64,000 nt of DNA from Misgurnus anguillicaudatus (GCF_027580225.2 NC_073351.2:5684501-5748500); one strand, 5' to 3'; numbered from the stretch's first letter, positions 10,198 to 20,285 are shown. Translations and numbers: made by a program. The notes: generated from the sequence alone by a model not told the origin.

Positions 10198-10912
10198 ATG
10201 ACTGCCGGGACACAAAGGCACAATGAATCGGTCTCCAATGATTCTCTCACCTCTGCGCTGACTACAGCGTTCGGTAGGTAAGGCTCTCTTCACAGTTCGG
10301 TACCTCAGTGTTCACGCTGGTTCTCTCTCTCTCTCCACAGATGACTGCTGGGACACAAAAGCACAATGAATCGGTCTCCAATGGTTCTCTCACCTCTGCG
10401 CTGACTACAGCGTTCGGTAGGTAAGGCTCTCTTCACAGTTCGGTATCTCAGTGCTCACGCTGGTTCTCTCTCTCTCTCCACAGATGACTGCTGAGACACA
10501 AAGGCACAATGAATCGGTCTCCAATGGTTCTCTCACCTCTGCGCTGACTACAGCGTTCGGTAGGTAATGCTCTCTTCACAGCTCGGTATCTCAGTGTTCA
10601 CGCTGGTTCTCTCTCTCTCTCCACAGATAACTGCTGGGACACAAAGGCACAATGAATCGGTCTCCAATGGTTCTCTCACCTCTGCGCTGACTACAGCGTT
10701 CGGTAGGTAATGCTCTCTTCACAGCTCGGTATCCCAGTGTTCACGCTGGTTCTCTCTCTCTCTCCACAGATGACTGCTGGGACACAAAGGCACAATGAAT
10801 CGGTCTCCAATGGTTCTCTCACCTCTGCGCTGACTACAGCGTTCGGTAGGTAATGCTCTCTTCACAGCTCGGTATCTCAGTGCTCACGCTGGTTCTCTCT
10901 CTCTCTCCACAG
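10198..10912. repeat. 143-bp tandem array, five units, in the long LTR of element 2
   Basis: ATGACTGC-type unit starts fall at 10198, 10341, 10484, 10627 (ATAACTGC) and 10770, exactly 143 bp apart, with a sixth divergent start at 10913. Units differ by only a few bases. On the plus strand, which is antisense to the element, each unit has a CT-rich tract ending CCACAG, about 80 bp of sequence, then GGTAGGTAA. The other LTR has only the final divergent unit. Confidence 0.95.
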
Positions 10913-12408
10913 ATGACTGCTAGCTACCACTCCGAGGTAGGTATGGCTCTCTGCACAGCTCTCACGGCACACTCCTCTTCCCTGTTGAGTTGGCAGGTTT
11001 TAACAGGTTATGCTTCATGTAACAGGGTGGCGGACTTACGACGGCTGGCTACGCGATGCGTCAACTGGACAGTGTTTTTTTTTTCTAGGTGGCGCCGGGG
11101 GCCGAAACCCTCTCGGCGAGCTCGTTGGTCCACAGAGGGGCGAGAACGTCACGCCGGCACACCGGGTCGAGCGCTGCCCTTTCCTCGAGACCCGTTGGTC
11201 GATCGAAAACTGGACCGGGGCGCCCTCTCGTTGAGACCTCAGGGCGGCGGATCTCCTTCGCCTCAAGCTCTGCGATGATGAAAAGAAGACACAGGTAAGG
11301 TAGCAATAATACAGATAATACTCACGCACCGTCAATAGCACAGTTCTTCACCGCCACTCATAAACTCAAGTCCGCCAAGCGCCTAGCTGGGAAAATACTT
11401 CGAGATGCCACTTCGTAATTTTTAAGACTGAAACACACTCACAGCATAATCATGTACAGGTCTTACTCTAGGACCATTGTTCCTCTTTGCCGTCTCTGAA
11501 GCGAGTGACTGGAGGCGGGGGCTACGTCGGACAAGACAACAGCAATCCCACTGCAAGACACAGCATTACACAGCACCACTTCAAGTGAAAATTTCTACAT
11601 CCAAGACTCACCCACCACTCAGTGCACACAATAGACGCCCGTCTTCCTTTCCTTCGCTCTGGACGGAAATATGGAGATGTTAACTCGGCCTAGTGTTTGT
11701 ATTTCGTCACTGGAGCTGTTTCACACAAAGGCCCTTCGGCTCACCCACCGCGCTGGCTCAGGGGTAGGGCCGTCCGCTCTCTTTTGGAAACACTCAGAGA
11801 TATACAGGTCAAATACATACACAATACTTCTGTAAGAAGATTCCGTTACTCACAACTGTTGTATTTTCTTTGTCCTAGATTGACTTCACGCTGTAATAGT
11901 TCCAAATGCACAGACAGGGCGTTTTCCAGCCGCCAACACTACTCTTCCATAAACGTATACTCACAACGGTGCGTCTTTTCTCCCTTCGTTGCTTCCCTCC
12001 AAGGTCAGTATTCGTTTACTTCGTTTACTTCGTTTACCTTTAAGGTCTTCGGTATGTTCCTTCACGTAAATCTATAATCCAGAACGAGAGAGAGAGAGCA
12101 ATACAGCAGTCCAAAATAGTGTACCAGGTGAGCCCAACTCAGCGCTACGGTCCACACCAACAACAGGAATAATCGACTTCAAACTGTGTTTCAAACTGAT
12201 CTAAAATACTCTCCTGAGTGTTGTTCTCGCCCAATCACCCGGCGCTCCTCTTGATAACTCTCAGCTGCATGTAATTCGGCTGATTACAGCGTTCGCGGCG
12301 CTACCGGATGTCCGGTGTTTTCTTTTACCGGTCCGGGCGGAAACATCCGGGCGGAACCAAACTTGCCCAATTTTTGGTTCCGCCTAAAAGATCGTCACTC
12401 CTGTGACA

Positions 12409-12420
12409 TCCTCCCCCGCC
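12409..12420 (-). promoter_or_regulatory. Polypurine tract of element 2
   Basis: Reads GGCGGGGGAGGA on the minus strand, directly before the 3' LTR, identical to that of element 1. Confidence 0.9.
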
Positions 12421-12428
12421 AATGCATT

Positions 12429-15400
12429 CTAGTCCCTGGAATGCCTCGGCGTTGTCCACTCACCGTACCGGGCAGGGGGGCGTCCTCGGCTCTCCCGGTG
12501 GGAGCGTCTCACGGGTGAATCGGGTTCGACTGGTTCGGGTACTACCTCTGGTTGCATCTGAGCCGCCGGGGGTTCAACCGGCTCCGGTACCAACTCAGGC
12601 GGTATCTGGGCCACTGGGGGTTCAGCTGGCTCGGGTGCTATTTCTGGCTGCCTCTGGGCGGCCGGGGGTAGCGCCGCCACTGGTCGACCTGGTACCACCG
12701 CCCATCCTTCCATCCAGGGGGCCACCGGTACTGGCTCTGTGGGCCCTTCTCTCCCAGCCTCAGGGTAATTCGGACAGGGGCGGAGCATGTTCCGATGTAC
12801 TACACGTTCGGGGCCAGGTTTTCCTTCCGGCCGGATGGTGTACACCGGCTGTCCCGGTCTCTGCTGCTTGCAGACCACATACGGGATAGCCTCCCAGCGG
12901 TCACTTAACTTTCCCTTTCCTTGCCGCCGGTTATCTCTCGCCAGGACCCTCTCACCTGGTAACAGGGGGGCATCTCGAGCAGTCCGATCATACAGACGTT
13001 TGTTCCTTTCTCCTGCCGTCTGTATCTTTCTAGACACTTGCTCGTACGCAAAGTGTAGGCGCTGGTGATGGCGCCCCACCCACTCCGTCACACTCACTTC
13101 TTCCCGGTCTGCTGCTACTCCCAGGACCAGGTCAGTGGGCATCCGTACGTGCCTGCCGAACATCAGGTAAGTAGGGGCGTACCCCGTCGTACTATGAACA
13201 CTGTTGTTATATGCTTGCAAAAGGTTTGGTAGCGCACTCACCCAATCGCTCTGCTGTCGTTGATCTAAGGTCCCCAGTAGCCCCAGTAGGGTCTGATTGA
13301 ACCTCTCACAGCTTCCATTCCCCTGGGGGTGGTACGACGTGGTGTGGGTTTTGGTACATCCATACAACTGGCATAACTCACGGATTACCTTGGATTCAAA
13401 GTTTGCTCCCTGGTCGGAGTGCAGAAACTCGGGACATCCAAATGTCTGGAACACATTTCGCCATAGAGCTGTGGCGGTGGTGTTGGCAGTCTGGTCGAGC
13501 GTCGGGACTGCCCAGGCGTATTTAGTAAATAGGTCAGTAATTACCAGAATGTTTTGATAACGGTCCTGAGGGCGGCCTAGCGTCAGGAAGTCCATTGCCA
13601 TTATGTGGAGGGGGGCTTTCGCGTGGATGGGTACCATCGGTGCTCGGGCCTCTCGTCGAGATTTAAACAGCGTGCATCGGGGGCACGCTTGAATTAAGTC
13701 GTGCACAGACGCCTCCAATCCCGGCCAGTAGAAGAATCTACGCAGTAGGGATACGGTTCTCTCCTGTCCCTGGTGTCCCAACTGGTCATGATAGGCCGAG
13801 ACCAATGCGTTTACCTGGTTGGCCGGCACCACGATCTGACACACTTCCTCGCCCACTTTCGGATCGCAGGTCTTCCTGCAGAGCACTCCCTCCTGTAGCT
13901 CCAGCTTCTCCCACTGTCCCAACAACTTCTTCTCCGTCTCTGTCTGGGCTAGCCTTTCCGCTGGCGCGGGCCGTCGGCCCCGTTCTACCCACGTCTTCAC
14001 CTGACACACGTCCCGGTCCTGGGCCTGTCTCTCTATCCAACGGCGGGGGTCCCACCCCCAGTTCCCTGGTGCAGCTTCCTGCTGGCCTCCTGGCGCCTCC
14101 ACGGCCCCTATCATGTAGCCCTCCTCACGGCTATCCTCCCTTCGATACCCCTGGTGTCTGGGGCTCGTTCCCTCTGGCAGTCTTGAGAGGACGTCCGCGT
14201 TCGTATGTTCTCGTCCAGGCCGATACTGCAGCTTGTAATCGAAGTTGGCCAGCTGAGCCACCCATCGCTGTTCCACGGCCCCCAGCTTCGCCGTCTGTAA
14301 ATGTACTAGAGGGTTGTTATCTGTAATGACTGTTACCTTAGCTCCCCAAAGGTAGTCTTTGAACTTTTCGCTCAAGGCCCACTTCAGGGCCAGCAGTTCC
14401 AGCTTGAAAGAGCTGTAGTTCGCGTCGTTCCTCTCTGCCGGATGGAGACTCCGGCTCGCATAAGCGATCACCCGCTCTGTACCTTCTTGCCGTTGGGCCA
14501 ATACTGCCCCCAGTCCCAGGTTGCTCGCGTCTGTATATAAGACAAAAGGTACAGAAAAATCAGCATACGCCAAGATGGGGGCCTGTAACAGCTCCTGCTT
14601 CAACCTCTGAAAAGCCATCTCACAATCATTGTCCCAATTGATCGGGGGCGACCCACGGCCCCGGTTTCGTCCCGTGCCAACCAGCAACTGGTTAAGGGGC
14701 TTGGCAATCTTCGAGAAGTCTTTAATGAATCTCCTATAATATCCCACGAACCCCAGAAAGGATCGTACTTGCCTCACAGTCTTAGGCGCGTCCCAATCTT
14801 TCACTGCCGAGACTTTCTCGGGGTCCACGGCCACCCCTGCTGCACTAACCACATGGCCCAGGAACTTCACTTCTCGCCGCAGCAGGTGGCACTTGTCCGG
14901 CTGCAGCTTCAGCCCGTACCTTTCCATGGCTCGGAATACTTCCTCTAGGTGCCGGAGGTGGGAATCGAAATCTGGGGAATACACAATCACATCATCCAAA
15001 TATACCAATACTGACTCCATCAACTGACCTCCAAGGCAGCGTTGCATCAAGCGTTGAAAGGTGGCCGGAGCGTTGCAGAGCCCGAAAGGCATCCGGTCCC
15101 ACTCAAACAGTCCAAACGGGGTCGTGAAGGCGGTCTTCTCCCGGTCCGCCTCGGCTACTTGCACCTGCCAGTATCCACTGGCCAGATCTAAGGTGGAATA
15201 CCAGGCCGACTGCGTGAGGCTAGCAAGGGAGTCTTCAATTCGTGGTAAGGGGAAGGCGTCTTTCTTAGTTACCAGGTTCAGCTTGCGGTAGTCCACACAG
15301 AACCTCCAGGCTCCCGTCTTCTTTTGTACGAGCACGATGGGGGCCGCCCAGGGACTACTACTCTCTCGGACAATGCCCCGGCCCAACATGCCCTGCAGGA

Positions 15401-16562
15401 GTGTACGTACTTCCGCATACAAGGTAGGTGGGATCGGTCGATATCTCTCCCGGCTTGGCCCTGCGTCCCCAGTGGGGATGTGATGTTCCACCACCCTGGT
15501 GCACCCGTAGTCCTCATCGTGCCTTGCAAACACATGTTGCCACTTCCGAAGGAGTGCCTGCAGTTTCTGTGTCTGTACCTGTCCCAGGTCGTCTCCTTGC
15601 AGTGACTCACCCGCTAGGTGTCTTGGCACACCTCTCCCCTGGTTACTCGCCGGGGCATCCATTTGGGTCAGGGCCACCTCGATCACAGTGGGGCACACCT
15701 GACGGAAACTGACGTCCCTCTCTTCCCTCACCTGGTGGGGTGTGACCATCGTCAGCCGGGCCAGTCGTTGATGCCGGTGTAACTGTACTGCATAGGGGTG
15801 CTCGTTTCGTACCCTCACTGGAACTCTCCCCCGGCGGACCGCCGCTAGTCCCCGTGCTACCTCCACTTGCGGGCAATCTGTATGTGGTTCTACCAACACC
15901 CACTCCTCTGGGCTCGCTTCCCGAAGGGGCACTCTCGCCCATACGATAGCCTCACTCCTAGGGGGAATAGACAAGGCAAAACGACACATTACTCTTCCCA
16001 CTTCCTCCCGATTTCTACGAACCTGGTTCATTTGGACCCGGCGGCAATCGGCCACTACACGCTCCCACTTGGGTCTCTCAGTAGGTGAGATCCTCGGACC
16101 AGGCCTAGCCTGGAATATCTCCTCCCAGCATTCGGAGAGGACATTCATGCCCAATAGGGCTCGGTGGGCGCCTAAACACCTATCTTCGACAATGATCACA
16201 CCTTTTTGGGGGACGACTACCCCATGCACTTCAAGATCCGTCAGGCGATAGCCAATGTAGGGGATTTCTAGGCCGTTAGCGCCCTTCAACGTCAGCCAGG
16301 GGGCCTCCGTTCCTTGTGTTCCTCCCCGTCCGAATATCTCCTTAGAGAGGCTTTCTGCGAACATCGTTACCTGTGAGCCCGTGTCTACCAGGCACTGGAT
16401 CCATTTACCACACACTCTTACTTCTGCCACCGGGCTATGCCCGACCATCTGTTGCCTAGAGCTGTCCCTTCTTCCCGGGTCTTCTCGAGGGGTCCCGGCC
16501 ACACGACCCACTGTGGCCGGTCGTCCTAAAAACCCCCTTCCGATGCCCTGCGGGGCCCACAC
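12429..16562 (-). CDS. pol: Gypsy Pol polyprotein (protease, RT, RNase H, integrase), intact
   Basis: A 1377-codon frame is open throughout. Its first codon (16562) is GTG, so translation probably enters by -1 frameshifting from gag at 16529-16535. In this numbering, the protease DTGS is at residues 60-63. RT has FCVDYRKLN, LDLASGYWQV and YLDD at 521-524. RNase H has LYTDASNLGLGAVLAQ and NADVLSRLP. Integrase has the zinc-binding HDQLGHQGQ...CPRC (about 925-960) and a DDE core with D in MDFLTL (about 991), D in HSDQG (about 1050) and E in CERFNQ (about 1087). A GPY/F-like region and a Pro/Glu repeat tail (VPEPVEPP units) follow; no chromodomain is seen. It overlaps gag by 37 nt in the -1 frame. 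It would copy the element's RNA and integrate the DNA. No stop or frameshift was found. Confidence 0.96.
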   Translation of the reverse strand: MWAPQGIGRGFLGRPATVGRVAGTPREDPGRRDSSRQQMVGHSPVAEVRVCGKWIQCLVDTGSQVTMFAESLSKEIFGRGGTQGTEAPWLTLKGANGLEIPYIGYRLTDLEVHGVVVPQKGVIIVEDRCLGAHRALLGMNVLSECWEEIFQARPGPRISPTERPKWERVVADCRRVQMNQVRRNREEVGRVMCRFALSIPPRSEAIVWARVPLREASPEEWVLVEPHTDCPQVEVARGLAAVRRGRVPVRVRNEHPYAVQLHRHQRLARLTMVTPHQVREERDVSFRQVCPTVIEVALTQMDAPASNQGRGVPRHLAGESLQGDDLGQVQTQKLQALLRKWQHVFARHDEDYGCTRVVEHHIPTGDAGPSRERYRPIPPTLYAEVRTLLQGMLGRGIVRESSSPWAAPIVLVQKKTGAWRFCVDYRKLNLVTKKDAFPLPRIEDSLASLTQSAWYSTLDLASGYWQVQVAEADREKTAFTTPFGLFEWDRMPFGLCNAPATFQRLMQRCLGGQLMESVLVYLDDVIVYSPDFDSHLRHLEEVFRAMERYGLKLQPDKCHLLRREVKFLGHVVSAAGVAVDPEKVSAVKDWDAPKTVRQVRSFLGFVGYYRRFIKDFSKIAKPLNQLLVGTGRNRGRGSPPINWDNDCEMAFQRLKQELLQAPILAYADFSVPFVLYTDASNLGLGAVLAQRQEGTERVIAYASRSLHPAERNDANYSSFKLELLALKWALSEKFKDYLWGAKVTVITDNNPLVHLQTAKLGAVEQRWVAQLANFDYKLQYRPGREHTNADVLSRLPEGTSPRHQGYRREDSREEGYMIGAVEAPGGQQEAAPGNWGWDPRRWIERQAQDRDVCQVKTWVERGRRPAPAERLAQTETEKKLLGQWEKLELQEGVLCRKTCDPKVGEEVCQIVVPANQVNALVSAYHDQLGHQGQERTVSLLRRFFYWPGLEASVHDLIQACPRCTLFKSRREARAPMVPIHAKAPLHIMAMDFLTLGRPQDRYQNILVITDLFTKYAWAVPTLDQTANTTATALWRNVFQTFGCPEFLHSDQGANFESKVIRELCQLYGCTKTHTTSYHPQGNGSCERFNQTLLGLLGTLDQRQQSDWVSALPNLLQAYNNSVHSTTGYAPTYLMFGRHVRMPTDLVLGVAADREEVSVTEWVGRHHQRLHFAYEQVSRKIQTAGERNKRLYDRTARDAPLLPGERVLARDNRRQGKGKLSDRWEAIPYVVCKQQRPGQPVYTIRPEGKPGPERVVHRNMLRPCPNYPEAGREGPTEPVPVAPWMEGWAVVPGRPVAALPPAAQRQPEIAPEPAEPPVAQIPPELVPEPVEPPAAQMQPEVVPEPVEPDSPVRRSHRESRGRPPARYGEWTTPRHSRD
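16495..16535 (-). promoter_or_regulatory. -1 ribosomal frameshift signal between gag and pol
   Basis: On the minus strand the heptamer GGGTTTT (16535-16529) is split G-GGT-TTT in the gag frame, the X-XXY-YYZ register needed for -1 slippage. The gag TAG follows at once (16528-16526). After an 8-nt spacer comes a perfect 8-bp stem, CCGGCCAC (16520-16513) with GTGGCCGG (16502-16495), around a 10-nt loop. The pol frame is -1 relative to gag. Heptamer, spacing and GC-rich stem all match the known form of such signals. Confidence 0.85.
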
Positions 16563-17464
16563 TGGCGGCTGTAATGTCCCGACTCACCACACCGGTTGCA
16601 GATCGGCCGTCCCTGATCATCCCATTCGAAACGGGGCCGAATATATCGGTTTGGGCGTCCAGGTGGCTCTCGGCTCCTCTCCGAGTATACTCGCTCTCGG
16701 GGTGCCGGCCTTGGTTCCTCCCGCGCCCTACCTTGGCGCAGCTCTCCCAACAGAGTTTTAGATAATTCTGACATCTGCTCCCGGACATCCTTCAAAAGTT
16801 CGGCTTTCAGAGCCTGCTTCCAATCCGTGCGTTCTGGTTGTGTCGGCACGTTCTCACTTACAGCCGCGCATACTGGGGTCTCACTTACTTCCACCTCATC
16901 GCCCTCCAGAGCTAGCGCCTCCTTCCTTAGGTCTTCAAATGTGAGGCCGGGGTCTCTCCGAAACTGGACCCTCAGACTCTGTCTCACGGGGCCCTCTTTC
17001 ATCCCCAGAAGGAATTGGTCGCGCAGCAAAGTTTCTCCGTCGCCCAGCCCATGGTCGCGGCGGGTCTGTAGCCGGGTGAACTGTTCACGCAGTCTCAGGG
17101 CAAACGCTCTAATAGGTTGTCGGGGGCCTTGTTTAATATTAAAAAATTGGGAACGGAGGACGGCTACGGGGGTGTGGTCACCATATTGCTCGGTGAGAAA
17201 CTGGAATATAGTTTGGGCATTGGTTCGGACAGCTTCAGGGGCGGCCTGTACTTCTCGCCGCGCCTCTCCCTCTAGGGAGTTCAACACGAACTGTAGCCGC
17301 TGGGCTACACTAAGGCCCTGCAGGTCGGCTAGATACTCTAGCTGGGCCTTCCATTCCGTTAGCCGTACTCCCGACTCTGTCCCTCCATACTTTTGGACCC
17401 AAGGGCTGCCCATAAAAACAGGCACGGCACGGGGTTGGGCTGCGGGCCCCGCGTTGTCGGTCAT
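16526..17464 (-). CDS. gag: Gypsy Gag (capsid and CCHC zinc knuckle), intact
   Basis: The first ATG in frame is at 17464, giving MTDNAGPAAQPR and 312 residues; the frame is open a little further upstream but without ATG. The middle (about residues 30-200) has the Ty3-type capsid fold signature: LQFVLNSLEGEARREV, FLTEQYGD, FNIKQGPRQPIRAFALRLRE, LRDQFLLGMKEGPVRQSLR. A basic Arg-rich stretch leads to a CX2CX4HX4C knuckle at C289, C292, H297, C302 for RNA binding. Gag should form the particle around the element RNA. It ends SEGGF-stop at the frameshift site. The start lies about 55 nt inside the 5' LTR boundary, just after the primer site. Confidence 0.95.
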   Translation of the reverse strand: MTDNAGPAAQPRAVPVFMGSPWVQKYGGTESGVRLTEWKAQLEYLADLQGLSVAQRLQFVLNSLEGEARREVQAAPEAVRTNAQTIFQFLTEQYGDHTPVAVLRSQFFNIKQGPRQPIRAFALRLREQFTRLQTRRDHGLGDGETLLRDQFLLGMKEGPVRQSLRVQFRRDPGLTFEDLRKEALALEGDEVEVSETPVCAAVSENVPTQPERTDWKQALKAELLKDVREQMSELSKTLLGELRQGRAREEPRPAPRERVYSERSREPPGRPNRYIRPRFEWDDQGRPICNRCGESGHYSRQCGPRRASEGGF

Positions 17465-17494
17465 TGGGCTAGTCTGGTTACTCAACTCGAGGTG

Positions 17495-17514
17495 GAATCC
17501 TGCCGACTACGCCA
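17495..17514 (-). promoter_or_regulatory. Primer-binding site matching the 3' end of tRNA-Ser
   Basis: On the minus strand, 5 nt after the LTR end, TGGCGTAGTCGGCAGGATTC is complementary over 20 nt to the 3' end of vertebrate tRNA-Ser (AGA/TGA type), which ends in GACTACG plus CCA. The tRNA sequence is from general knowledge. The fixed spacing and the TGG start support this as the minus-strand DNA primer site. Confidence 0.85.
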
Positions 17515-17519
17515 AAATC

Positions 17520-19276
17520 TGTCACAAGCCAGGGGCTGGCTGCTAGTGGTTAAGCCACGCCCCTTCTCAATTTCCACCTCGAGGAGGTCCCCAAAACCAA
17601 CCCAATGACCAAACAACAACGAGGAACAGGTAAGCATAAATTAAAATGCACTTTATTTATTTAAATATTTAAAATGTACTGGGAATTGGGGAAAGGGGAA
17701 CTTAAAATAACGGCCACTCCAGGCTCTCTTCACAGCTCGGTATCTCAGTGCTCACGCTGGTTCTCTCTCTCTCTCCACAGATGACTGCTAGCTACCACTC
17801 CGAGGTAGGTATGGCTCTCTGCACAGCTCTCACGGCACACTCCTCTTCCCTGTTGAGTTGGCAGGTTTTAACAGGTTATGCTTCATGTAACAGGGTGGCG
17901 GACTTACGACGGCTGGCTACGCGATGCGTCCACTGGACAGTGGTTTCTTTTTCTAGGTGGCGCCGGGGGCCGAAACCCTCTCGGCGAGCTCGTTGGTCCA
18001 CAGAGGGGCGAGAACGTCACGCCGGCACACCGGGTCGAGCGCTGCCCTTTCCTCGAGACCCGTTGGTCGATCGAAAACTGGACCGGGGCGCCCTCTCGTT
18101 GAGACCTCGGGGCGGCGGATCTCCTTCGCCTCAAGCTCTGCGATGATGAAAAGAAGACACAGGTAAGGTAGCAATAATACAGATAATACTCACGCACCGT
18201 CAATAGCACAGTTCTTCACCGCCACTCATAAACTCAAGTCCGCCAAGCGCCTAGCTGGGAAAATACTTCGAGATGCCACTTCGTGATTTTTAAGACTGAA
18301 ACACACTCACAGCATAATCATGTACAGGTCTTACTCTAGGACCATAGTTCCTCTTTGCCGTCTCTGAAGCGAGTGACTGGAGGCGGGGGCTACGTCGGAC
18401 AAGACAACAGCAATCCCACTGCAAGACACAGCATTACACAGCACCACTTCAAGTGAAAATTTCTACATCCAAGACTCACCCACCACTCAGTGCACACAAT
18501 AGACGCCCGTCTTCCTTTCCTTCGCTCTGGACGGAAATATGGAGATGTCAACTCGGCCTAGTGTTTGTATTTCGTCACTGGAGCTGTTTCACACAAAGGC
18601 CCTTCGGCTCACCCACCGCGCACACTCAGGGGTAGGGCCGTCCGCTCTCTTTTGGAAACACTCAGAGATATACAGGTCAAATACATACACAATACTTCTG
18701 TAAGAAGATTCCGTTACTCACAACTGTTGTATTTTCTTTGTCCTAGATTGACTTCACGCTGTAATAGTTCCAAATGCACAGACAGGGCGTTTTCCAGCCG
18801 CCAACACTACTCTTCCATAAACGTATACTCACAACGGTGCGTCTTTTCTCCCTTCGTTGCTTCCCTCCAAGGTCAGTATTCGTTTACTTCGTTTACTTCG
18901 TTTACCTTTAAGGTCTTCGGTATGTTCCTTCACGTAAATCTATAATCCAGAACGAGAGAGAGAGAGCAATACAGCAGTCCAAAATAGTGTACCAGGTGAG
19001 CCCAACTCAGCGCTACGGTCCACACCAACAACAGGAATAATCGACTTCAAACTGTGTTTCAAACTGATCTAAAATACTCTCCTGAGTGTTGTTCTCGCCC
19101 AATCACCCGGCGCTCCTCTTGATAACTCTCAGCTGCATGTAATTCGGCTGATTACAGCGTTCGCGGCGCTACCGGATGTCCGGTGTTTTCTTTTACCGGT
19201 CCGGGCGGAAACATCCGGGCGGAACCAAACTTGCCCAATTTTTGGTTCCGCCTAAAAGATCGTCACTCCTGTGACA
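17520..19276 (-). mobile_element. 5' LTR of element 2 (short form, 1757 bp)
   Basis: It has TGTCAC/GTGACA ends. It lacks the five 143-bp units and neighbouring block; the junction is at about 17722, where the sequence passes straight to GCTCTCTTCACAGCTCGG. From there to 19276 it matches 10853-12408 with only scattered differences. The clearest are at 17930-17955, 18110, 18284, 18345, 18548 and 18620. No strong TATA box was identified. Confidence 0.93.
17652..17657 (-). promoter_or_regulatory. Polyadenylation signal in the 5' LTR of element 2
   Basis: AATAAA on the minus strand, at the same place as in the 3' LTR (9872-9877). Confidence 0.5.
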
Positions 19277-19280
19277 CTGA
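19277..19280. repeat. Target-site duplication of element 2, right copy
   Basis: CTGA directly after GTGACA, equal to 9737-9740. Confidence 0.85.
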
Positions 19281-19473
19281 TACGATTCATTATGTTGCAC
19301 ACTGTGTATACTTACTGTGTGTGATGGCTCGTCAGACAAGGTCTTCGTGTAGTGAGAAATAACACCTTTAGAAGTATAAAAACTCTCAGCGGTGAAACAG
19401 AGAGTATTGGGCAGAAATACAGAAGTGTGATTTACACTACAATATGGACCAGACCTAATACCAATACTCTTAA

Positions 19474-20285
19474 AGGGATAGTTCGGCCAAAAACGATATT
19501 AAACCCATGATTTACTCACCCCCTAGCTGTCCGAGTTGCATATGTCCATCGTTTTTCAGACAAACACATTTTCGGATATTTTAGATCTTTCTGTTGATTA
19601 AATGTAATGTTACGGGGTCCAGCAATAGTCCACGACCTTCAAGTCCAAAAAAAGTGCGTCCATCCTTCACAAATTAAATCCAAACGGCTCCAGGATGATA
19701 AACAAAGGTCTTCTGTGGGTAATCCGTGCGGTGTTGTTGTAGAAATATCCATATTTAAAATGTTATTAACGTTATAAACTACCTTCCGGTAGCACCGCCA
19801 TCTTAGAGTGATGCGCATTCAGGATGAGAGCTTACGCAGCGTACAGAGTTTCTCTGCTACTGCTCTGTCCCCCCGCCCTCCGAATTTGTCATACGTCACT
19901 AAGAAAAGTGCGTACACTACGCTAATACTCTCTCCTGAGTCTAAGATGGCGGCGCTACCGGAAGGTAGTTTATAACGTTAATAACATTTTAAATATGGAT
20001 ATTTCTACAACAACACCGCACGGATTACCCACAGAAGACCTTTGTTTATCATCCTGGAGCCGTTTGGATTTAATTTGTGAAGGATGGACGCACTTTTTTT
20101 GGACTTGAAGGTCGTGGACTATTGCTAGACCCCGTAACATTACATTTAATCAACAGAAAGATCTAAAATATTTTCTAAAATATCCGAAAATGTGTTTGTC
20201 TGAAAAACGATGGACATATGCAACTCGGACAGCTTGGGGGTGAGTAAATCATGGGTTTAATATCGTTTTTGGCCGAACTATCCCT
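19474..20285. mobile_element. TTAA-flanked long-palindrome MITE (T2/Kolobok-like)
   Basis: AGGGATAGTTCGGCC at the left is inverted at the right end, with TTAA on both sides (19470-19473, 20286-20289). The inverted arms are about 335-345 bp, nearly identical, with a spacer of about 135 bp. The right arm has a 12-bp duplication near 20165. The TTAAAGG start is the hallmark described for T2-type Kolobok elements. No coding capacity. Confidence 0.8.

Larger units (their letters stand above)
9741..12408 (-). mobile_element. 3' LTR of element 2 (long form, 2668 bp)
   Basis: It has TGTCAC/GTGACA ends. Relative to the other LTR it has about 911 extra bp between roughly 9925 and 10850: a unique block plus five 143-bp repeats. 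From about 10853 to 12408 the two LTRs are nearly identical, but the first 185 bp (U5 end on the minus strand) differ noticeably more. The minus-strand polyadenylation signal is AATAAA at 9872-9877. Confidence 0.93.
9741..19276 (-). mobile_element. Complete Ty3/Gypsy LTR retrotransposon (element 2, 9.5 kb)
   Basis: On the minus strand the order is 5' LTR (19276-17520), tRNA-Ser primer site, gag, pol, polypurine tract, 3' LTR (12408-9741). A 4-bp duplication CTGA flanks it (9737-9740 and 19277-19280). Gag and pol are open from end to end and all catalytic motifs I checked are present. Most of the shared LTR sequence differs at only a dozen or so positions in about 1.55 kb, so the insertion appears recent. 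The LTRs differ in length by 911 bp (2668 against 1757 bp). It looks structurally competent, but activity is not shown by sequence. Confidence 0.96.

Noticed and set aside
10198..10912. CRISPR array
   Set aside because: Units are 143-bp tandem repeats without spacers, in a eukaryotic LTR.
10853..11278. 141-codon plus-strand frame, mirrored at 17748-18146
   Set aside because: It is conserved between LTRs only because the LTRs are copies. Not called as a gene; the splice-like signals are reported separately.
13805..14326. 173-codon plus-strand frame
   Set aside because: It lies opposite intact pol and is a shadow of it; no domain of its own.
16827..17546. 239-codon plus-strand frame
   Set aside because: Shadow of gag and the primer site on the opposite strand.
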